Below are positions 8,592 to 17,685 of a stretch of 25,780 bases of DNA, piece by piece (the first letter of the stretch is position 1; each line of letters opens with the position of its first letter). The DNA is from CAZLFQ01 sp964625465 (GTDB lineage: Bacteria > Pseudomonadota > Alphaproteobacteria > Rickettsiales > Midichloriaceae). The DNA lies in assembly GCA_964625465.1 (NCBI GenBank), contig CAZVFD010000019.1, positions 1 to 25,780 on the forward strand. The letters are read 5' to 3'. Under the pieces are notes generated by a model, which was not told the origin of the DNA, searched no databases, and was given only the letters and a program-made list of their open reading frames with translations. A program made the position numbers and the translations under genes.

Positions 8592-8689
8592 TGCTTAATT
8601 TAATATAAATGTAATAGAACCTTAATATTAGCTTAATAAAAACAGTTTACAATCCGATGTATAACTAATAAAAGAAGCCTGTAGTACTT

Positions 8690-10132
8690 ATGAAGCAAAT
8701 AGAGAATTTTTTAGAGCATCCAATTGCTAAATTGCTAATGGCAGGTAATACATCGCAAGATCTTGATGATGCACAATTACATATTAATACAGATTTAGTT
8801 ATAAAGAGTATTGAGCAGCATGTTAAAAATGGGGTTGCTTTAAATGTTTGGGACGAACGTGAACTTGGGTTTCTTCAGTATTTAACTTTTTTTGATGGGC
8901 AAGAACTGCCTAAGTTACCATTCAATAGATCGAAAGTAGTAGAAGCTTTGGTTAGATTGGATCCAAGTTTGTTGGAAAGCAGAAGAAATGGTGAAGAGCT
9001 GCCAATAGAATTAGCGTTAAAGGTTGGTGATGCTGAAATGGTAAAAACATTGCTTCCATTTTATAAAGATAAAATTAGCGCCTTACAAATCACGGATGAA
9101 TTTGATACTACTTTTTTAGATTACTCTCTAGAAAATCAAGCACATAGAATGTCTATGTTCTTGTTTCAAGAAGGTTTCAAACTTCATGCAGCAAATATTA
9201 AAAAAATCCTGCCTATGCTTTCTAGTGGTATGCCTGATTATGATTACTCAAGAGATTCAAAAACATTGGGTATGATATTTGGCTATTTTACTCATGAAGA
9301 GTTAAGTCTAGCCAAATTACAGAGCAATAACGCATCTTTTAAATCAGAAGTTGATATTTTTATAAATCAACAATCACAATCAACTTATAACTTTACTCAA
9401 AATTTACAGCAAGTTGGCTATAATGAAAACGATCTAAATCTCTGCTGGGTTCTTTGCAGGGATCAAGAAGGAAAAACTTTATTACATCACGCTGTAATGC
9501 TAGGTAATGAGCAAATGGCAGATGATATACTTAAAACATATGCTGGAGTAAGATCATTACTTTTAACCGACAATAAAATGAGAACACCTATTCAGCTAGC
9601 TATTGAAACTGGCAATGTTGGAATGGTAAATAAATTTTTAGAATATAAAGAAGGGGTGGAAAGTTTAACTGTCAAAGATAGTAATGCCAAAACTCCTCTT
9701 TATAATGCAATAATCAAAGGGCTTTATGGAGTTTCTCTTAATATAATGGCGCATGAAGGCATTAGGCCTAAAGATTTATTCAAAGCTAGCGCATCATCTA
9801 TGGCTAACAGTAAAGTTGTCAATAATAGAGTTTTTACTGCAATTGCTATTTTTGGTATGTGCACTAGCTATTCCATTTTAACATCTCAAGCTTTTATCTA
9901 TACTTGTTGCCAAAACCACTTGTTAAAAAGTTTTAATAGTCTTGTTTCGAATGCCTTAATTAGCGCATGTTCCGGTGCGTTTATAGGATTTACAACTCCT
10001 CTTTTAGCACATTATTTAAATAATAAAATGCCGAGCAAGATTCATAGTGTAATAAGCTCTGCAATTATAATTCCCTTTATTGCAAATTTTATAGCGACAA
10101 GATACTTTGATACTCCCTGCGGAAGAGCTTAG
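8690..10132 (+). CDS. Ankyrin-repeat protein with C-terminal membrane helices
   Basis: The 480-aa protein has ankyrin-like repeats in two zones. One, around residues 105-165, is degenerate (NGEELPIELALKVGDAEM). A clearer one at about 258-350 includes EGKTLLHHAVMLGNEQMADD, TPIQLAIETGNVGMVNKFLE and TPLYNAIIKGLYGVSLNIM. Two or three hydrophobic segments occupy residues 382-470 and the protein ends with a short polar tail. There is no signal peptide. Ankyrin repeats mediate protein binding; with tail membrane helices in an intracellular bacterium this suggests a host-directed effector (inference). The gene lies exactly between copy B of the gyrB tail and the real gyrB end, and is convergent with gyrB. 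Confidence 0.82.
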   Translation: MKQIENFLEHPIAKLLMAGNTSQDLDDAQLHINTDLVIKSIEQHVKNGVALNVWDERELGFLQYLTFFDGQELPKLPFNRSKVVEALVRLDPSLLESRRNGEELPIELALKVGDAEMVKTLLPFYKDKISALQITDEFDTTFLDYSLENQAHRMSMFLFQEGFKLHAANIKKILPMLSSGMPDYDYSRDSKTLGMIFGYFTHEELSLAKLQSNNASFKSEVDIFINQQSQSTYNFTQNLQQVGYNENDLNLCWVLCRDQEGKTLLHHAVMLGNEQMADDILKTYAGVRSLLLTDNKMRTPIQLAIETGNVGMVNKFLEYKEGVESLTVKDSNAKTPLYNAIIKGLYGVSLNIMAHEGIRPKDLFKASASSMANSKVVNNRVFTAIAIFGMCTSYSILTSQAFIYTCCQNHLLKSFNSLVSNALISACSGAFIGFTTPLLAHYLNNKMPSKIHSVISSAIIIPFIANFIATRYFDTPCGRA

Positions 10133-10157
10133 TTTTTATTTGCACAAATAATAAGCT
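10126..10157. terminator. Candidate bidirectional terminator hairpin
   Basis: AGCTTA (10126-10131) pairs with TAAGCT (10152-10157), and an inner TTATTT (10136-10141) pairs with AAATAA (10146-10151) around the loop GCAC; four bases bulge on the left arm. It lies between the convergent ankyrin gene and gyrB and includes the stop of the former. The stem is AT-rich, so terminator strength is uncertain. Confidence 0.45.
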
Positions 10158-10168
10158 AATAGCAGTGA

Positions 10169-12619
10169 TTAAGCATCTAAGTTTTCAACTTTCAGAGCGT
10201 TTTCTTGAATGAACTGCCTGCGCGGTTCAACAACATCACCCATGAGTACTGAAAACACTTGCTCAGCTTCATTGAAATCATCAATTTTAACTTGCAGAAG
10301 AGTTCTCACATCAGGATTTAGCGTTGTCTCCCATAGCTGATCTGCGTTCATCTCACCCAAACCTTTGAAGCGTTGGATGTATAATCCTTTTTTCACCATT
10401 TCAAAAAGTTTATTTACAAAGTCGGATGGTGAAGTGCAAACCACTTTCGTTTCTTTTCTCTCTACGGAAATTGGTTTTACAAACAATTCTCTAATATTCT
10501 TCACTAAAGTTTCTAGTTTATTGGCTTCCCACTGTGGGATAGAAGAGCTGCTTAGTGTGTGTGTTTCTGTAACACCTCTTTCTGTCCTAATGAGAGAAAT
10601 ATATTCTCCATCAACTTTGTGTGACCAAGTTGTTTGTGGACCAGTTTCCATATTTTTAAATATACTTACCATTCTATCGGCAACTGATTGCAAATCTTTG
10701 TTACTATCTTTGCTGCTAAACAACCCAGAAATCACAGCCACTTCTAGAATATTTTCTGGCAACGTTTTTGCAGCATTTTTAAGTTCATTTACAAAGCTAT
10801 TAACTTGCTGGAACATAGTTAGCAAATCATTACCAGCACGCTGCTGCCCACCAGCAACAACAACAGTTCCTTCAAGTGAAGCGTTGATCAAATGATCCTG
10901 CAGAGCCTCTTCGTTTTTCAGATAAACTTCGGTTTGGCCTTTCTTCACTTTATACAATGGCGGTTGTGCAATATATAAATGACCAGCTTTAATCAGGTCT
11001 GGCATATATCTATAGAAGAATGTCAGAAGTAGTGTTCTGATGTGTGAACCATCTACGTCCGCATCAGTCATGATAATGACTTTGTGATAGCGAAGTTTTT
11101 CTAAATTAAACTCCTCATTACCAATGCCTGTACCTAGTGCAGTAATTAAAGTTCCAATCTCAGCAGAACCAAGCATTTTATCAAAACGAGCACGTTCTAC
11201 GTTTAGGATTTTTCCTTTCAATGGAAGAATCGCTTGAACTCTTCTATCTCTACCTTGTTTTGCAGAACCACCAGCAGATTCACCCTCTACTATGAATACT
11301 TCACAAAGTTCAGGATTTTTTTCCTGACAGCTCGCAAGTTTACCCGGCAGGTTGGACATATCCAAGCCAGTTTTTTTACGGGTAAGATCACGAGCTTTTC
11401 GTGCCGCCTCACGCGCAATTGCTGCCTCAACTATTTTACCAACAACAGATTTTGTTTCATTTGGATGCGTTTCAAACCACTGCCCTAATTTATCTGCCAC
11501 CACAGCTTCAACCGCTGTTCTTACTTCGTTATTTACCAATTTATCTTTTGTTTGCGATGCGAACTTCGGATCTGGCACTTTTACAGAAAGTACGCAGGTC
11601 AAGCCTTCGCGCATATCTTCTGCAGTGAGATCTATTTTTTCTTTTTTACTAACGCCAAGTAGGTTGGCATATGTGTTTACAGTACGAGTAAGTGCAGCTC
11701 TAAAACCAGCTAAGTGGGTACCACCATCACGCTGGCGAATATTATTTGTGAAACACAATGTGTTTTCGTGATAGCTATCATTCCACTGCATGGCTATATC
11801 AACCATCACTTCATCCGATTCTCCAATTAATGCAATTGTTGGATGTAGCGCATTTTTTGCTTTATCCAATTCTTTAACGAAAGCCTGCACACCACCTTCA
11901 TAATGAAGCTCTGTTGAAAGCTTTGGCGAAACTCTATGATCTTCTAAAATCACTCTAATTCCAGAATTTAAAAACGCTAATTCACGCATTCTGTGTTCTA
12001 GAGTTGCATAGGTAAAATCTGTGCTTGGGAAATATTTTAGCGATGGCATGAAAGTAACTTGCGTACCTTTATTGCCCTCAGCATCACCAACTTCTTTTAG
12101 TGGGGCTTCGGCTACACCATCTCTAAAGCGCATCCAATGTTTTTTGCCATTGCGCCAAATTGTAACTTCTAACCAATCTGATAAAGCATTTACAACAGAT
12201 ACACCTACGCCGTGCAATCCACCTGAAACTTTATAAGAATTGCTATCGAATTTACCACCAGCATGAAGCTGCGTCATAATAACTTCAGCAGCTGAGACGC
12301 CTTCTTCCTTGTGAATATCAGTTGGAATTCCACGACCGTTATCGTTTACTGATACTGAACCATCTGAATTTATCGATATAATAATTCTATCACAATGCCC
12401 TGCTAACGACTCATCTACAGCGTTATCCACAACCTCATAAACCATATGGTGTAGACCAGTTCCATCGGCAGTATTACCAATATACATTTCAGGGCGTTTT
12501 TGAACCCCTTCGAGTCCTTTTAGGACTTTAATGGAATGTGCACCATACTCTTGATTCATATCATCTTTCCTAACGGCGTTTGATTCTGTCTGCATGAGCC
12601 TCTTCTTCTCAATTAACAT
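10169..12619 (-). CDS. gyrB: DNA gyrase subunit B
   Basis: GyrB is the ATPase subunit of the type II topoisomerase that introduces negative supercoils. Landmarks in order are the GHKL ATPase motifs EVVDNAVDES, DNGRGIPTD and GGLHGVGVSVVN, then the transducer region. The TOPRIM motif is EGESAGGSAKQGRDR (Glu for Asp at the third position of the usual EGDSAGG), followed by IIMTDADVDGSHIRTLL and the C-terminal RFKGLGEMNADQLWETT. The 816-aa length is normal. Three starts are possible. The ATG at 12619 is longest. The ATG at 12595 follows AGAGG closely. The ATG at 12559 (MNQEYGAHSIK) follows AGGAAAG at good spacing and matches the E. coli N-terminus best, so the protein may be 796 aa. Its last codons are the sequence repeated at 6352-6390 and 8566-8591. 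Confidence 0.98.
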   Translation of the reverse strand: MLIEKKRLMQTESNAVRKDDMNQEYGAHSIKVLKGLEGVQKRPEMYIGNTADGTGLHHMVYEVVDNAVDESLAGHCDRIIISINSDGSVSVNDNGRGIPTDIHKEEGVSAAEVIMTQLHAGGKFDSNSYKVSGGLHGVGVSVVNALSDWLEVTIWRNGKKHWMRFRDGVAEAPLKEVGDAEGNKGTQVTFMPSLKYFPSTDFTYATLEHRMRELAFLNSGIRVILEDHRVSPKLSTELHYEGGVQAFVKELDKAKNALHPTIALIGESDEVMVDIAMQWNDSYHENTLCFTNNIRQRDGGTHLAGFRAALTRTVNTYANLLGVSKKEKIDLTAEDMREGLTCVLSVKVPDPKFASQTKDKLVNNEVRTAVEAVVADKLGQWFETHPNETKSVVGKIVEAAIAREAARKARDLTRKKTGLDMSNLPGKLASCQEKNPELCEVFIVEGESAGGSAKQGRDRRVQAILPLKGKILNVERARFDKMLGSAEIGTLITALGTGIGNEEFNLEKLRYHKVIIMTDADVDGSHIRTLLLTFFYRYMPDLIKAGHLYIAQPPLYKVKKGQTEVYLKNEEALQDHLINASLEGTVVVAGGQQRAGNDLLTMFQQVNSFVNELKNAAKTLPENILEVAVISGLFSSKDSNKDLQSVADRMVSIFKNMETGPQTTWSHKVDGEYISLIRTERGVTETHTLSSSSIPQWEANKLETLVKNIRELFVKPISVERKETKVVCTSPSDFVNKLFEMVKKGLYIQRFKGLGEMNADQLWETTLNPDVRTLLQVKIDDFNEAEQVFSVLMGDVVEPRRQFIQENALKVENLDA

Positions 12620-12670
12620 GCGTTAAGAACTGTAACATATGTATATTGTTTAAGCAAGGTTGCTGAAGCC

Positions 12671-13534
12671 TTAAACCAGGTGATTTTTGAGATCGGCCAA
12701 AAGCCTTGTGTACACGGCTTTTGAAAAGCAGTGCCCCATACCCTTATATGGTATAAATTTCGCCCCCTTAATCTTCTCTGCTAAATGCCTACCATGCTCA
12801 ATTGGCAGGACAAAATCTTCCTCCCCATGGATGACTAAAGTCGGCACCGCAATCTTATCTAGCTGAGAATATAAATCAGGTGAGTTAGCTAGGGCAAAAC
12901 TATGATTATGGATATATTTATGGTTTTTAAGTCTTTTTAAGATTTTTCCTTCAAACATACGAATATGTAAGTGCTCTTCATGGCCAGCCACTTTTTTCCA
13001 AGCCTCCGAATGCAATTTTTCTGCCTCTTCCACTGTCGTAGGGTTTATTGATAGCAGCTCCTGATAATATTCCAATATTAAAGGATTCGAAGCTGGAAGC
13101 GGATGATGCGAAATATCATTACCTACAAAACCATCAACAAAAATCTGATGATTAGGCGACGACATAATACATGTAAGCGTCCTTATCCTATCTGAATTAT
13201 CAATAGCAATCTTTTGCGCGACAAAACTTCCCATAGATGCGGCCACGAAATGAGCCCGCTTGATCCCATAACCATCCAAAACGGCTAAAGCATCGTTTTT
13301 TAGATCATCTAATGTATACGGCTCTTTGTTATAATCTATGCGTGATGACTTACCTGTATCTCTATGGTCGTATCTCATTACAAAATAGCCGCTACTAGCC
13401 AAGGCTTTGCAAAACATCTCGTCCCACATAATTCCTTGGGCAGTTGCACCCATAATAAGTAAAACAGCTGGCTTAACGGCATCACCGAAACTTTCTGTGC
13501 TAATTGAAATTCGCCCTGAGATAATTTGCTTCAT
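12671..13534 (-). CDS. Alpha/beta hydrolase (RdmC-like)
   Basis: This is a 287-aa alpha/beta-hydrolase-fold enzyme. The oxyanion region is LLIMGATAQG, followed by YDHRDTGKSS typical of the RdmC/methylesterase-like group. The nucleophile elbow is AASMG with Ser100 (Ala in place of the usual first Gly). The acid is Asp240 in HGEEDFVLP and the base His268 in GMGHCF, so the triad is complete. The substrate cannot be read from the sequence; ester hydrolysis is the likely chemistry. It lies 13 bases after clpA on the same strand and 51 bases before gyrB, so it is probably cotranscribed with clpA. No signal peptide is present. Confidence 0.9.
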   Translation of the reverse strand: MKQIISGRISISTESFGDAVKPAVLLIMGATAQGIMWDEMFCKALASSGYFVMRYDHRDTGKSSRIDYNKEPYTLDDLKNDALAVLDGYGIKRAHFVAASMGSFVAQKIAIDNSDRIRTLTCIMSSPNHQIFVDGFVGNDISHHPLPASNPLILEYYQELLSINPTTVEEAEKLHSEAWKKVAGHEEHLHIRMFEGKILKRLKNHKYIHNHSFALANSPDLYSQLDKIAVPTLVIHGEEDFVLPIEHGRHLAEKIKGAKFIPYKGMGHCFSKAVYTRLLADLKNHLV

Positions 13535-13547
13535 TATTTACAATAAA

Positions 13548-15824
13548 CTATACAGCTATTGGGGTTTTGGACTTTTTAATGTCAATCTTCAACTTATTTT
13601 TACTAAAGTCAAAGTTCGCTTTACCACCATTATGTAATTTTCCATATAAAATTTCATCAACCAATGGCTTTTTAATATATTCATCAACCAAATGCTCAAT
13701 ACTTCTTGCACCAAAATTCTTCTCAGGATTTATTTCTAAGATATGGTTTTTAGCTGAATTCGTGCACTTAATCTCAATACTTTGTTGATGCAATTGATCA
13801 TTCAATTTTTTTATGCACTTATCAATAACTCTCAACAAGTTGAGCGTAGATAGCTGTTTAAATGTAGCCGCCAAATCTAATCTATTTCTAAACTCAGGGC
13901 TGAAGATTTTCTTCATTTCTTCTTTACCTTGTTGTGCCTGATCTGTTTCCATGAAACCTAGAGAAACTTTAGAACTATCTACTGAACCTGCATTTGAAGT
14001 CATAATTATCAGGCAATTTCTGAAGTTCACAATTCTACCAGAGCTATCTGTAAGCTGTCCATAATCCATTATTTGTAACAGCAAATTATAAACATCAGAA
14101 TTAGCTTTCTCTATTTCATCCAATAGTATTAAAGAATATGGCTTTTTGAACACCTCGTTAGTTAAAGCCCCTCCTTCTTGATGACCTACATATCCAGGAG
14201 GAGAGCCAACAATTTTCGATATAGAATGTTTTTCTGTGAATTCAGACATATCTAAGCGAACCAAATGCATACTTAGATTTTCAGCCATCTTAATAGCAAG
14301 CTCAGTTTTTCCTAATCCTGTTGACCCATTAAATAAAAAGCATCCCAATGGTTTGTCATTATTTCTCAAACCAGCTTTACTCATTTTAATATGATTAACG
14401 ACCTGTTCTATCACTTCATCCTGGCCAAAAATCTCATTTTTTAAATTTGTCTCTAGATTTTTAAGTAACTCAGCCTCACTAACAATAGCTGAATTAGATG
14501 GCATCTTAATCATTCTGCTTACAGCATCTTCAATGTCTTTTACTTGGATTATTTGTTTATTCTTTTGAAGCTTTGCTCTAGCACCAATTTCATCTATTAG
14601 GTCAATTGCCTTATCTGGCAACTTTCTATCGTTAACATATCGATGAGATAATTTTACTGCTGCAACAACTGCATCGTCGCTATAGATCACCCCATGAAAT
14701 TTTTCATAGTATTTCTTCAAACCAAGCATCATACGAATTGCATCTTCAATAGACGGCTCAGAAATATCAATTCTTTGGAACCTTCTTGCCAAGGCTTTAT
14801 CTTTAGCAAAATGTTGTTGGTATTCATTATAAGTTGTAGAACCAATACATTTCAAAGTTCCTCTAGCTAACGCTGGCTTTAATAAATTTCCCGCATCAAC
14901 TGCACCAGTATGGGACGACCCAGCTCCAACAATTGTGTGTATTTCATCAATGAATAATATTGCATTATTCTGCTTTTCTAATTCATTTACAATGCCTTTG
15001 ATTCTTTCCTCAAAATCTCCTCTAAATCTAGTACCCGCCAAAATACTGCCAACATCAAGAGAATATATAACGCTATTTTTAAGCACTTCTGGAACATCAC
15101 CTTTAACAATTTTGACAGCAAGTCCCTCAGCAATCGCAGTTTTACCTACACCAGGTTCACCAACATATATTGGGTTATTTTTTGATCTTCTACATAGAAT
15201 CTCAATCGTCCTCTCAACCTCACCTTCCCTACCAACTATTATATCAATTTTATCCTGCATAGCTTTGGTATTGAGATTTACACAGAATTTATCAAGTGGG
15301 CTTTCATGCTGCTCAGTCACATGTTGTACAGTTACTGGCTTGGAAGCAAGCATGTCCAATTGCTTTGATTCATAATCATCATTAGCTGGATTTTTATCTA
15401 ATCCCTGCGTTGTAAGGAAATTCAAAATATCAATCTGTGTTATTCCTTGATCAGATAAAAAATATACTGCATGAGAATCAATCTCATTAAATATCTCATA
15501 AATGACCATTGCGCCGGTTATAACTTTTGCACCACGCTTATGGGTAGCAATAGTTGCGCGATGTACAACCCTTTGAAAGCCGGATGTTGGCTTTGTTTCT
15601 TCGATATAACCAACTACTAAATAATTTAATTCTTGTTTAACAAAATGGCTTAATTTAGTTTTAAGAAAATTGAGATCTGCTCCAGTAATTCTAAGAGCTT
15701 CGTTAGCATCTTCATCTTCTAGCAAGCCAAGCAACAAGTGCTCCAGTGTTGCAAACTCATGCTTATGCTCTTTTGCAATTTCAAAAGCTCTACTTAAACT
15801 ATTTTCTAAACTTTTAGAAAGCAT
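13548..15824 (-). CDS. clpA: ATP-dependent Clp protease ATP-binding subunit ClpA
   Basis: ClpA is the AAA+ unfoldase that feeds substrates to ClpP. The Clp N-domain (residues 1-145) is followed by two AAA+ modules. The first has Walker A GEPGVGKTA (222-230) and Walker B LFIDEIHT. The second has Walker A GSTGLGKTE near residue 500 and the sensor segment SPEFRNRLD. The SLGFME segment just before the latter is the expected ClpP-docking loop (LGF tripeptide), so it should work with ClpP rather than as a disaggregase. The 758-aa length and lack of a long ClpB-type middle domain support ClpA. It overlaps clpS by 11 bases and has a strong AGGGGGA ribosome binding site inside clpS. Confidence 0.96.
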   Translation of the reverse strand: MLSKSLENSLSRAFEIAKEHKHEFATLEHLLLGLLEDEDANEALRITGADLNFLKTKLSHFVKQELNYLVVGYIEETKPTSGFQRVVHRATIATHKRGAKVITGAMVIYEIFNEIDSHAVYFLSDQGITQIDILNFLTTQGLDKNPANDDYESKQLDMLASKPVTVQHVTEQHESPLDKFCVNLNTKAMQDKIDIIVGREGEVERTIEILCRRSKNNPIYVGEPGVGKTAIAEGLAVKIVKGDVPEVLKNSVIYSLDVGSILAGTRFRGDFEERIKGIVNELEKQNNAILFIDEIHTIVGAGSSHTGAVDAGNLLKPALARGTLKCIGSTTYNEYQQHFAKDKALARRFQRIDISEPSIEDAIRMMLGLKKYYEKFHGVIYSDDAVVAAVKLSHRYVNDRKLPDKAIDLIDEIGARAKLQKNKQIIQVKDIEDAVSRMIKMPSNSAIVSEAELLKNLETNLKNEIFGQDEVIEQVVNHIKMSKAGLRNNDKPLGCFLFNGSTGLGKTELAIKMAENLSMHLVRLDMSEFTEKHSISKIVGSPPGYVGHQEGGALTNEVFKKPYSLILLDEIEKANSDVYNLLLQIMDYGQLTDSSGRIVNFRNCLIIMTSNAGSVDSSKVSLGFMETDQAQQGKEEMKKIFSPEFRNRLDLAATFKQLSTLNLLRVIDKCIKKLNDQLHQQSIEIKCTNSAKNHILEINPEKNFGARSIEHLVDEYIKKPLVDEILYGKLHNGGKANFDFSKNKLKIDIKKSKTPIAV

Positions 15825-16179
15825 ATCCCCCTACCCTTACTAAAATACATTCAAAATTAATGTGTAATTTTTCTGCATAATTTCTAGCCATATTCATTTT
15901 GGTCTCTGCAACATCTTTTGTAAAGTTTCCAATTTGAATGGAACCGTGCCACTTAATCTTAACTGCAATAGAATACGACTCATCATTTTGCATTTGAAAA
16001 ACAGACTGTAGAAGTGCTGCATAAAGATCTAAAGTACAATCATGGCTATCCACAATAGAAACAAAATAGAAGCTAGGAGTTTTAGTCGCCAATTTATGGT
16101 CGGCGACAGCGATTCTCTGATGCTTGATAAAATCCAAGCTCCCCATAACCCTAACGATTGCCAAATCCTTATATTTCAA
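15814..16179 (-). CDS. clpS: Divergent ClpS-like adaptor
   Basis: It sits directly upstream of clpA with an 11-base overlap, as clpS does in many proteobacteria. Residues 36-116 align without gaps to ClpS; the best block is FTKDVAETK (86-94), and NYAEKLHINFECILVRV matches the ClpS end. ClpS brings N-end-rule substrates to ClpAP. The residues that hold the substrate alpha-amino group are not conserved: the E. coli Asn34-Asp35-Asp36 positions are Asp44-Ser45-His46 here, and His66 is Lys76. A different ligand or loss of N-degron binding is likely (inference). The start could instead be the ATG at 16146 (Met12), which has TTAGGG two bases upstream. Either start leaves a longer N-terminal extension than in E. 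coli. Confidence 0.78.
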   Translation of the reverse strand: MKYKDLAIVRVMGSLDFIKHQRIAVADHKLATKTPSFYFVSIVDSHDCTLDLYAALLQSVFQMQNDESYSIAVKIKWHGSIQIGNFTKDVAETKMNMARNYAEKLHINFECILVRVGGYAF

Positions 16180-16225
16180 GAATATACAGATTGTTTTTGC
16201 TTGGCAATGATTTTACGAACTTGTT

Positions 16226-17677
16226 TTAATTACGCTGTTGTTGCTTGACCCCGCCCTTGCCACCATTAGGCTGCGCAGTGACTGCTGCGGCATGCGTAGT
16301 AGCTGAAGCCTGCGGCTGTGGTTGTGCAGGAGTATCTGCAGCCGCCATTGCCCTCAACTGAGGCAGTGTTAGCTCTACTTTAGCTGCAAGATTAGGGTCA
16401 ACAGGCAGAGTAACAGCAACTGGCGCAGCTGAGGCATTGGCCGCCACTGTGGGCGTAGGAGTTGCAGCTGAAGTGGCCGCTAAGGCACGTTGCACATCTG
16501 ATGAATCTGCATATTTATAGCCAGCTATCAAGCCCTGAACACTTTGACCACTCTGATCTTGATTACCTTCATCATCTTTGACCACAACTGGTTTTTCAAC
16601 TTCAAACTTTCCCTGCTGTGCTGTTTTCTCTAGATTTATTTTAAGCTCTGGAGCAAAATGATGCTTTGCTAGCTCAGTATTAATCTGCTTTGCAAGCTCT
16701 AAATCATCATTACTGGGAGTAAGACCTTTCTGATCAATTAATATCCTTATACATGGATTAATAATATCAAAAGTATTTTGAGCCTGAAGTCTAGTTACAT
16801 TGCTCGATTTATTAGTGCCAATATTCACAACTTCTTTACAATAAAGTAGCAGCAAGTGCAAAATTGTCCCCTGCATGTTAACTTTCAAATCTGGTATATT
16901 TACTGCAATGTAGTTTCTAACACTATTAAGATCTAAAGACATTAAATAATCATCTAACTTAACACCACCCAAAGTTGCTTTTGCAACCTTTGGCGCAAAA
17001 TTAGATCTTGATAAAATACTAGGCATCTCATTGCTATTCACATCCCTTTTCTTTAATCTTTTAATTAATTCATTCGCTCTATCAAAATTCATATCTCGAC
17101 TATTGGTCGGAACTTCGAAAGATTCAATTTTTTTATAATTTCGAACTTCTAATGTAGTACCATTATTTGTGCGCTCACTTTTTATATCTGCAAGGACTTT
17201 AAGATCATAATCGGTCAATTCTAAAGGCGCTAACTTTTCCAAATCTCTAAGAATTAGATTCATTTCTTGAATAAACCTATCTTTTTGATCTACTGGAACA
17301 TCTGATTTCACAAATTCAAGGGTCTTGGCTATTATAAACGAAGCTATAGAATGAAGAATTAAATTATTTGATGCAGTAGTAAGATAGAATTTATTATTAA
17401 TAGTTTTAGGATCAAGCTTAGCTAAAAATATTTTCAAATCTCTATTAAAAAGTTTAGGATTTGTTTCTTTGGAAGGATTAAACTCATTTACAACCTTACA
17501 AAAATCCTCAAGAACCATTTCCGAAAGAGGTAAATTATTTTTTTCTAACTGCTCTGCAGTATGCTTGAATTCAGGTGGAAATATTGACCTAAATGCTCTA
17601 GCTGCTCCATCCTGGACTGATTTATTAGTTACAACAGTAAATAGAGTGCCCGCCCCAGCTAGTAAAGTATCCAACAT
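16226..17677 (-). CDS. Unknown protein with Ala/Pro/Gln-rich C-terminus
   Basis: I do not recognise this 483-aa protein. Residues 1-340 are mostly helical and soluble, with a short hydrophobic N-terminus (MLDTLLAGAGTLFTVVT) too polar afterwards to be a clear signal peptide. From about residue 395 it is low complexity, dominated by Ala, Pro, Thr and Gln, and ends in GGKGGVKQQQRN. A good ribosome binding site (GAGGTGAG) precedes the start. It lies 8 bases after tmk and 46 bases before clpS, so it is probably cotranscribed with tmk-clpS-clpA. The tail composition resembles that of the protein at 24355-25683. Confidence 0.75.
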   Translation of the reverse strand: MLDTLLAGAGTLFTVVTNKSVQDGAARAFRSIFPPEFKHTAEQLEKNNLPLSEMVLEDFCKVVNEFNPSKETNPKLFNRDLKIFLAKLDPKTINNKFYLTTASNNLILHSIASFIIAKTLEFVKSDVPVDQKDRFIQEMNLILRDLEKLAPLELTDYDLKVLADIKSERTNNGTTLEVRNYKKIESFEVPTNSRDMNFDRANELIKRLKKRDVNSNEMPSILSRSNFAPKVAKATLGGVKLDDYLMSLDLNSVRNYIAVNIPDLKVNMQGTILHLLLLYCKEVVNIGTNKSSNVTRLQAQNTFDIINPCIRILIDQKGLTPSNDDLELAKQINTELAKHHFAPELKINLEKTAQQGKFEVEKPVVVKDDEGNQDQSGQSVQGLIAGYKYADSSDVQRALAATSAATPTPTVAANASAAPVAVTLPVDPNLAAKVELTLPQLRAMAAADTPAQPQPQASATTHAAAVTAQPNGGKGGVKQQQRN

Positions 17678-17685
17678 AACTCACC

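Noticed and set aside
6352..10195. Possible insertion sequence or transposon explaining the repeated 22-bp element
   Set aside because: The copies are direct rather than terminal inverted repeats, no transposase frame is present, and the repeat is the coding end of gyrB; a cassette insertion explanation is reported instead.
10365..12236. Several plus-strand frames of 70-176 codons opposite gyrB
   Set aside because: They are antisense to well-conserved gyrB codons; their composition is that of a reverse-strand shadow.
14935..15375. 146-codon plus-strand frame opposite clpA
   Set aside because: It is antisense to the conserved first AAA+ module of ClpA and has no recognisable domain or ribosome binding site.
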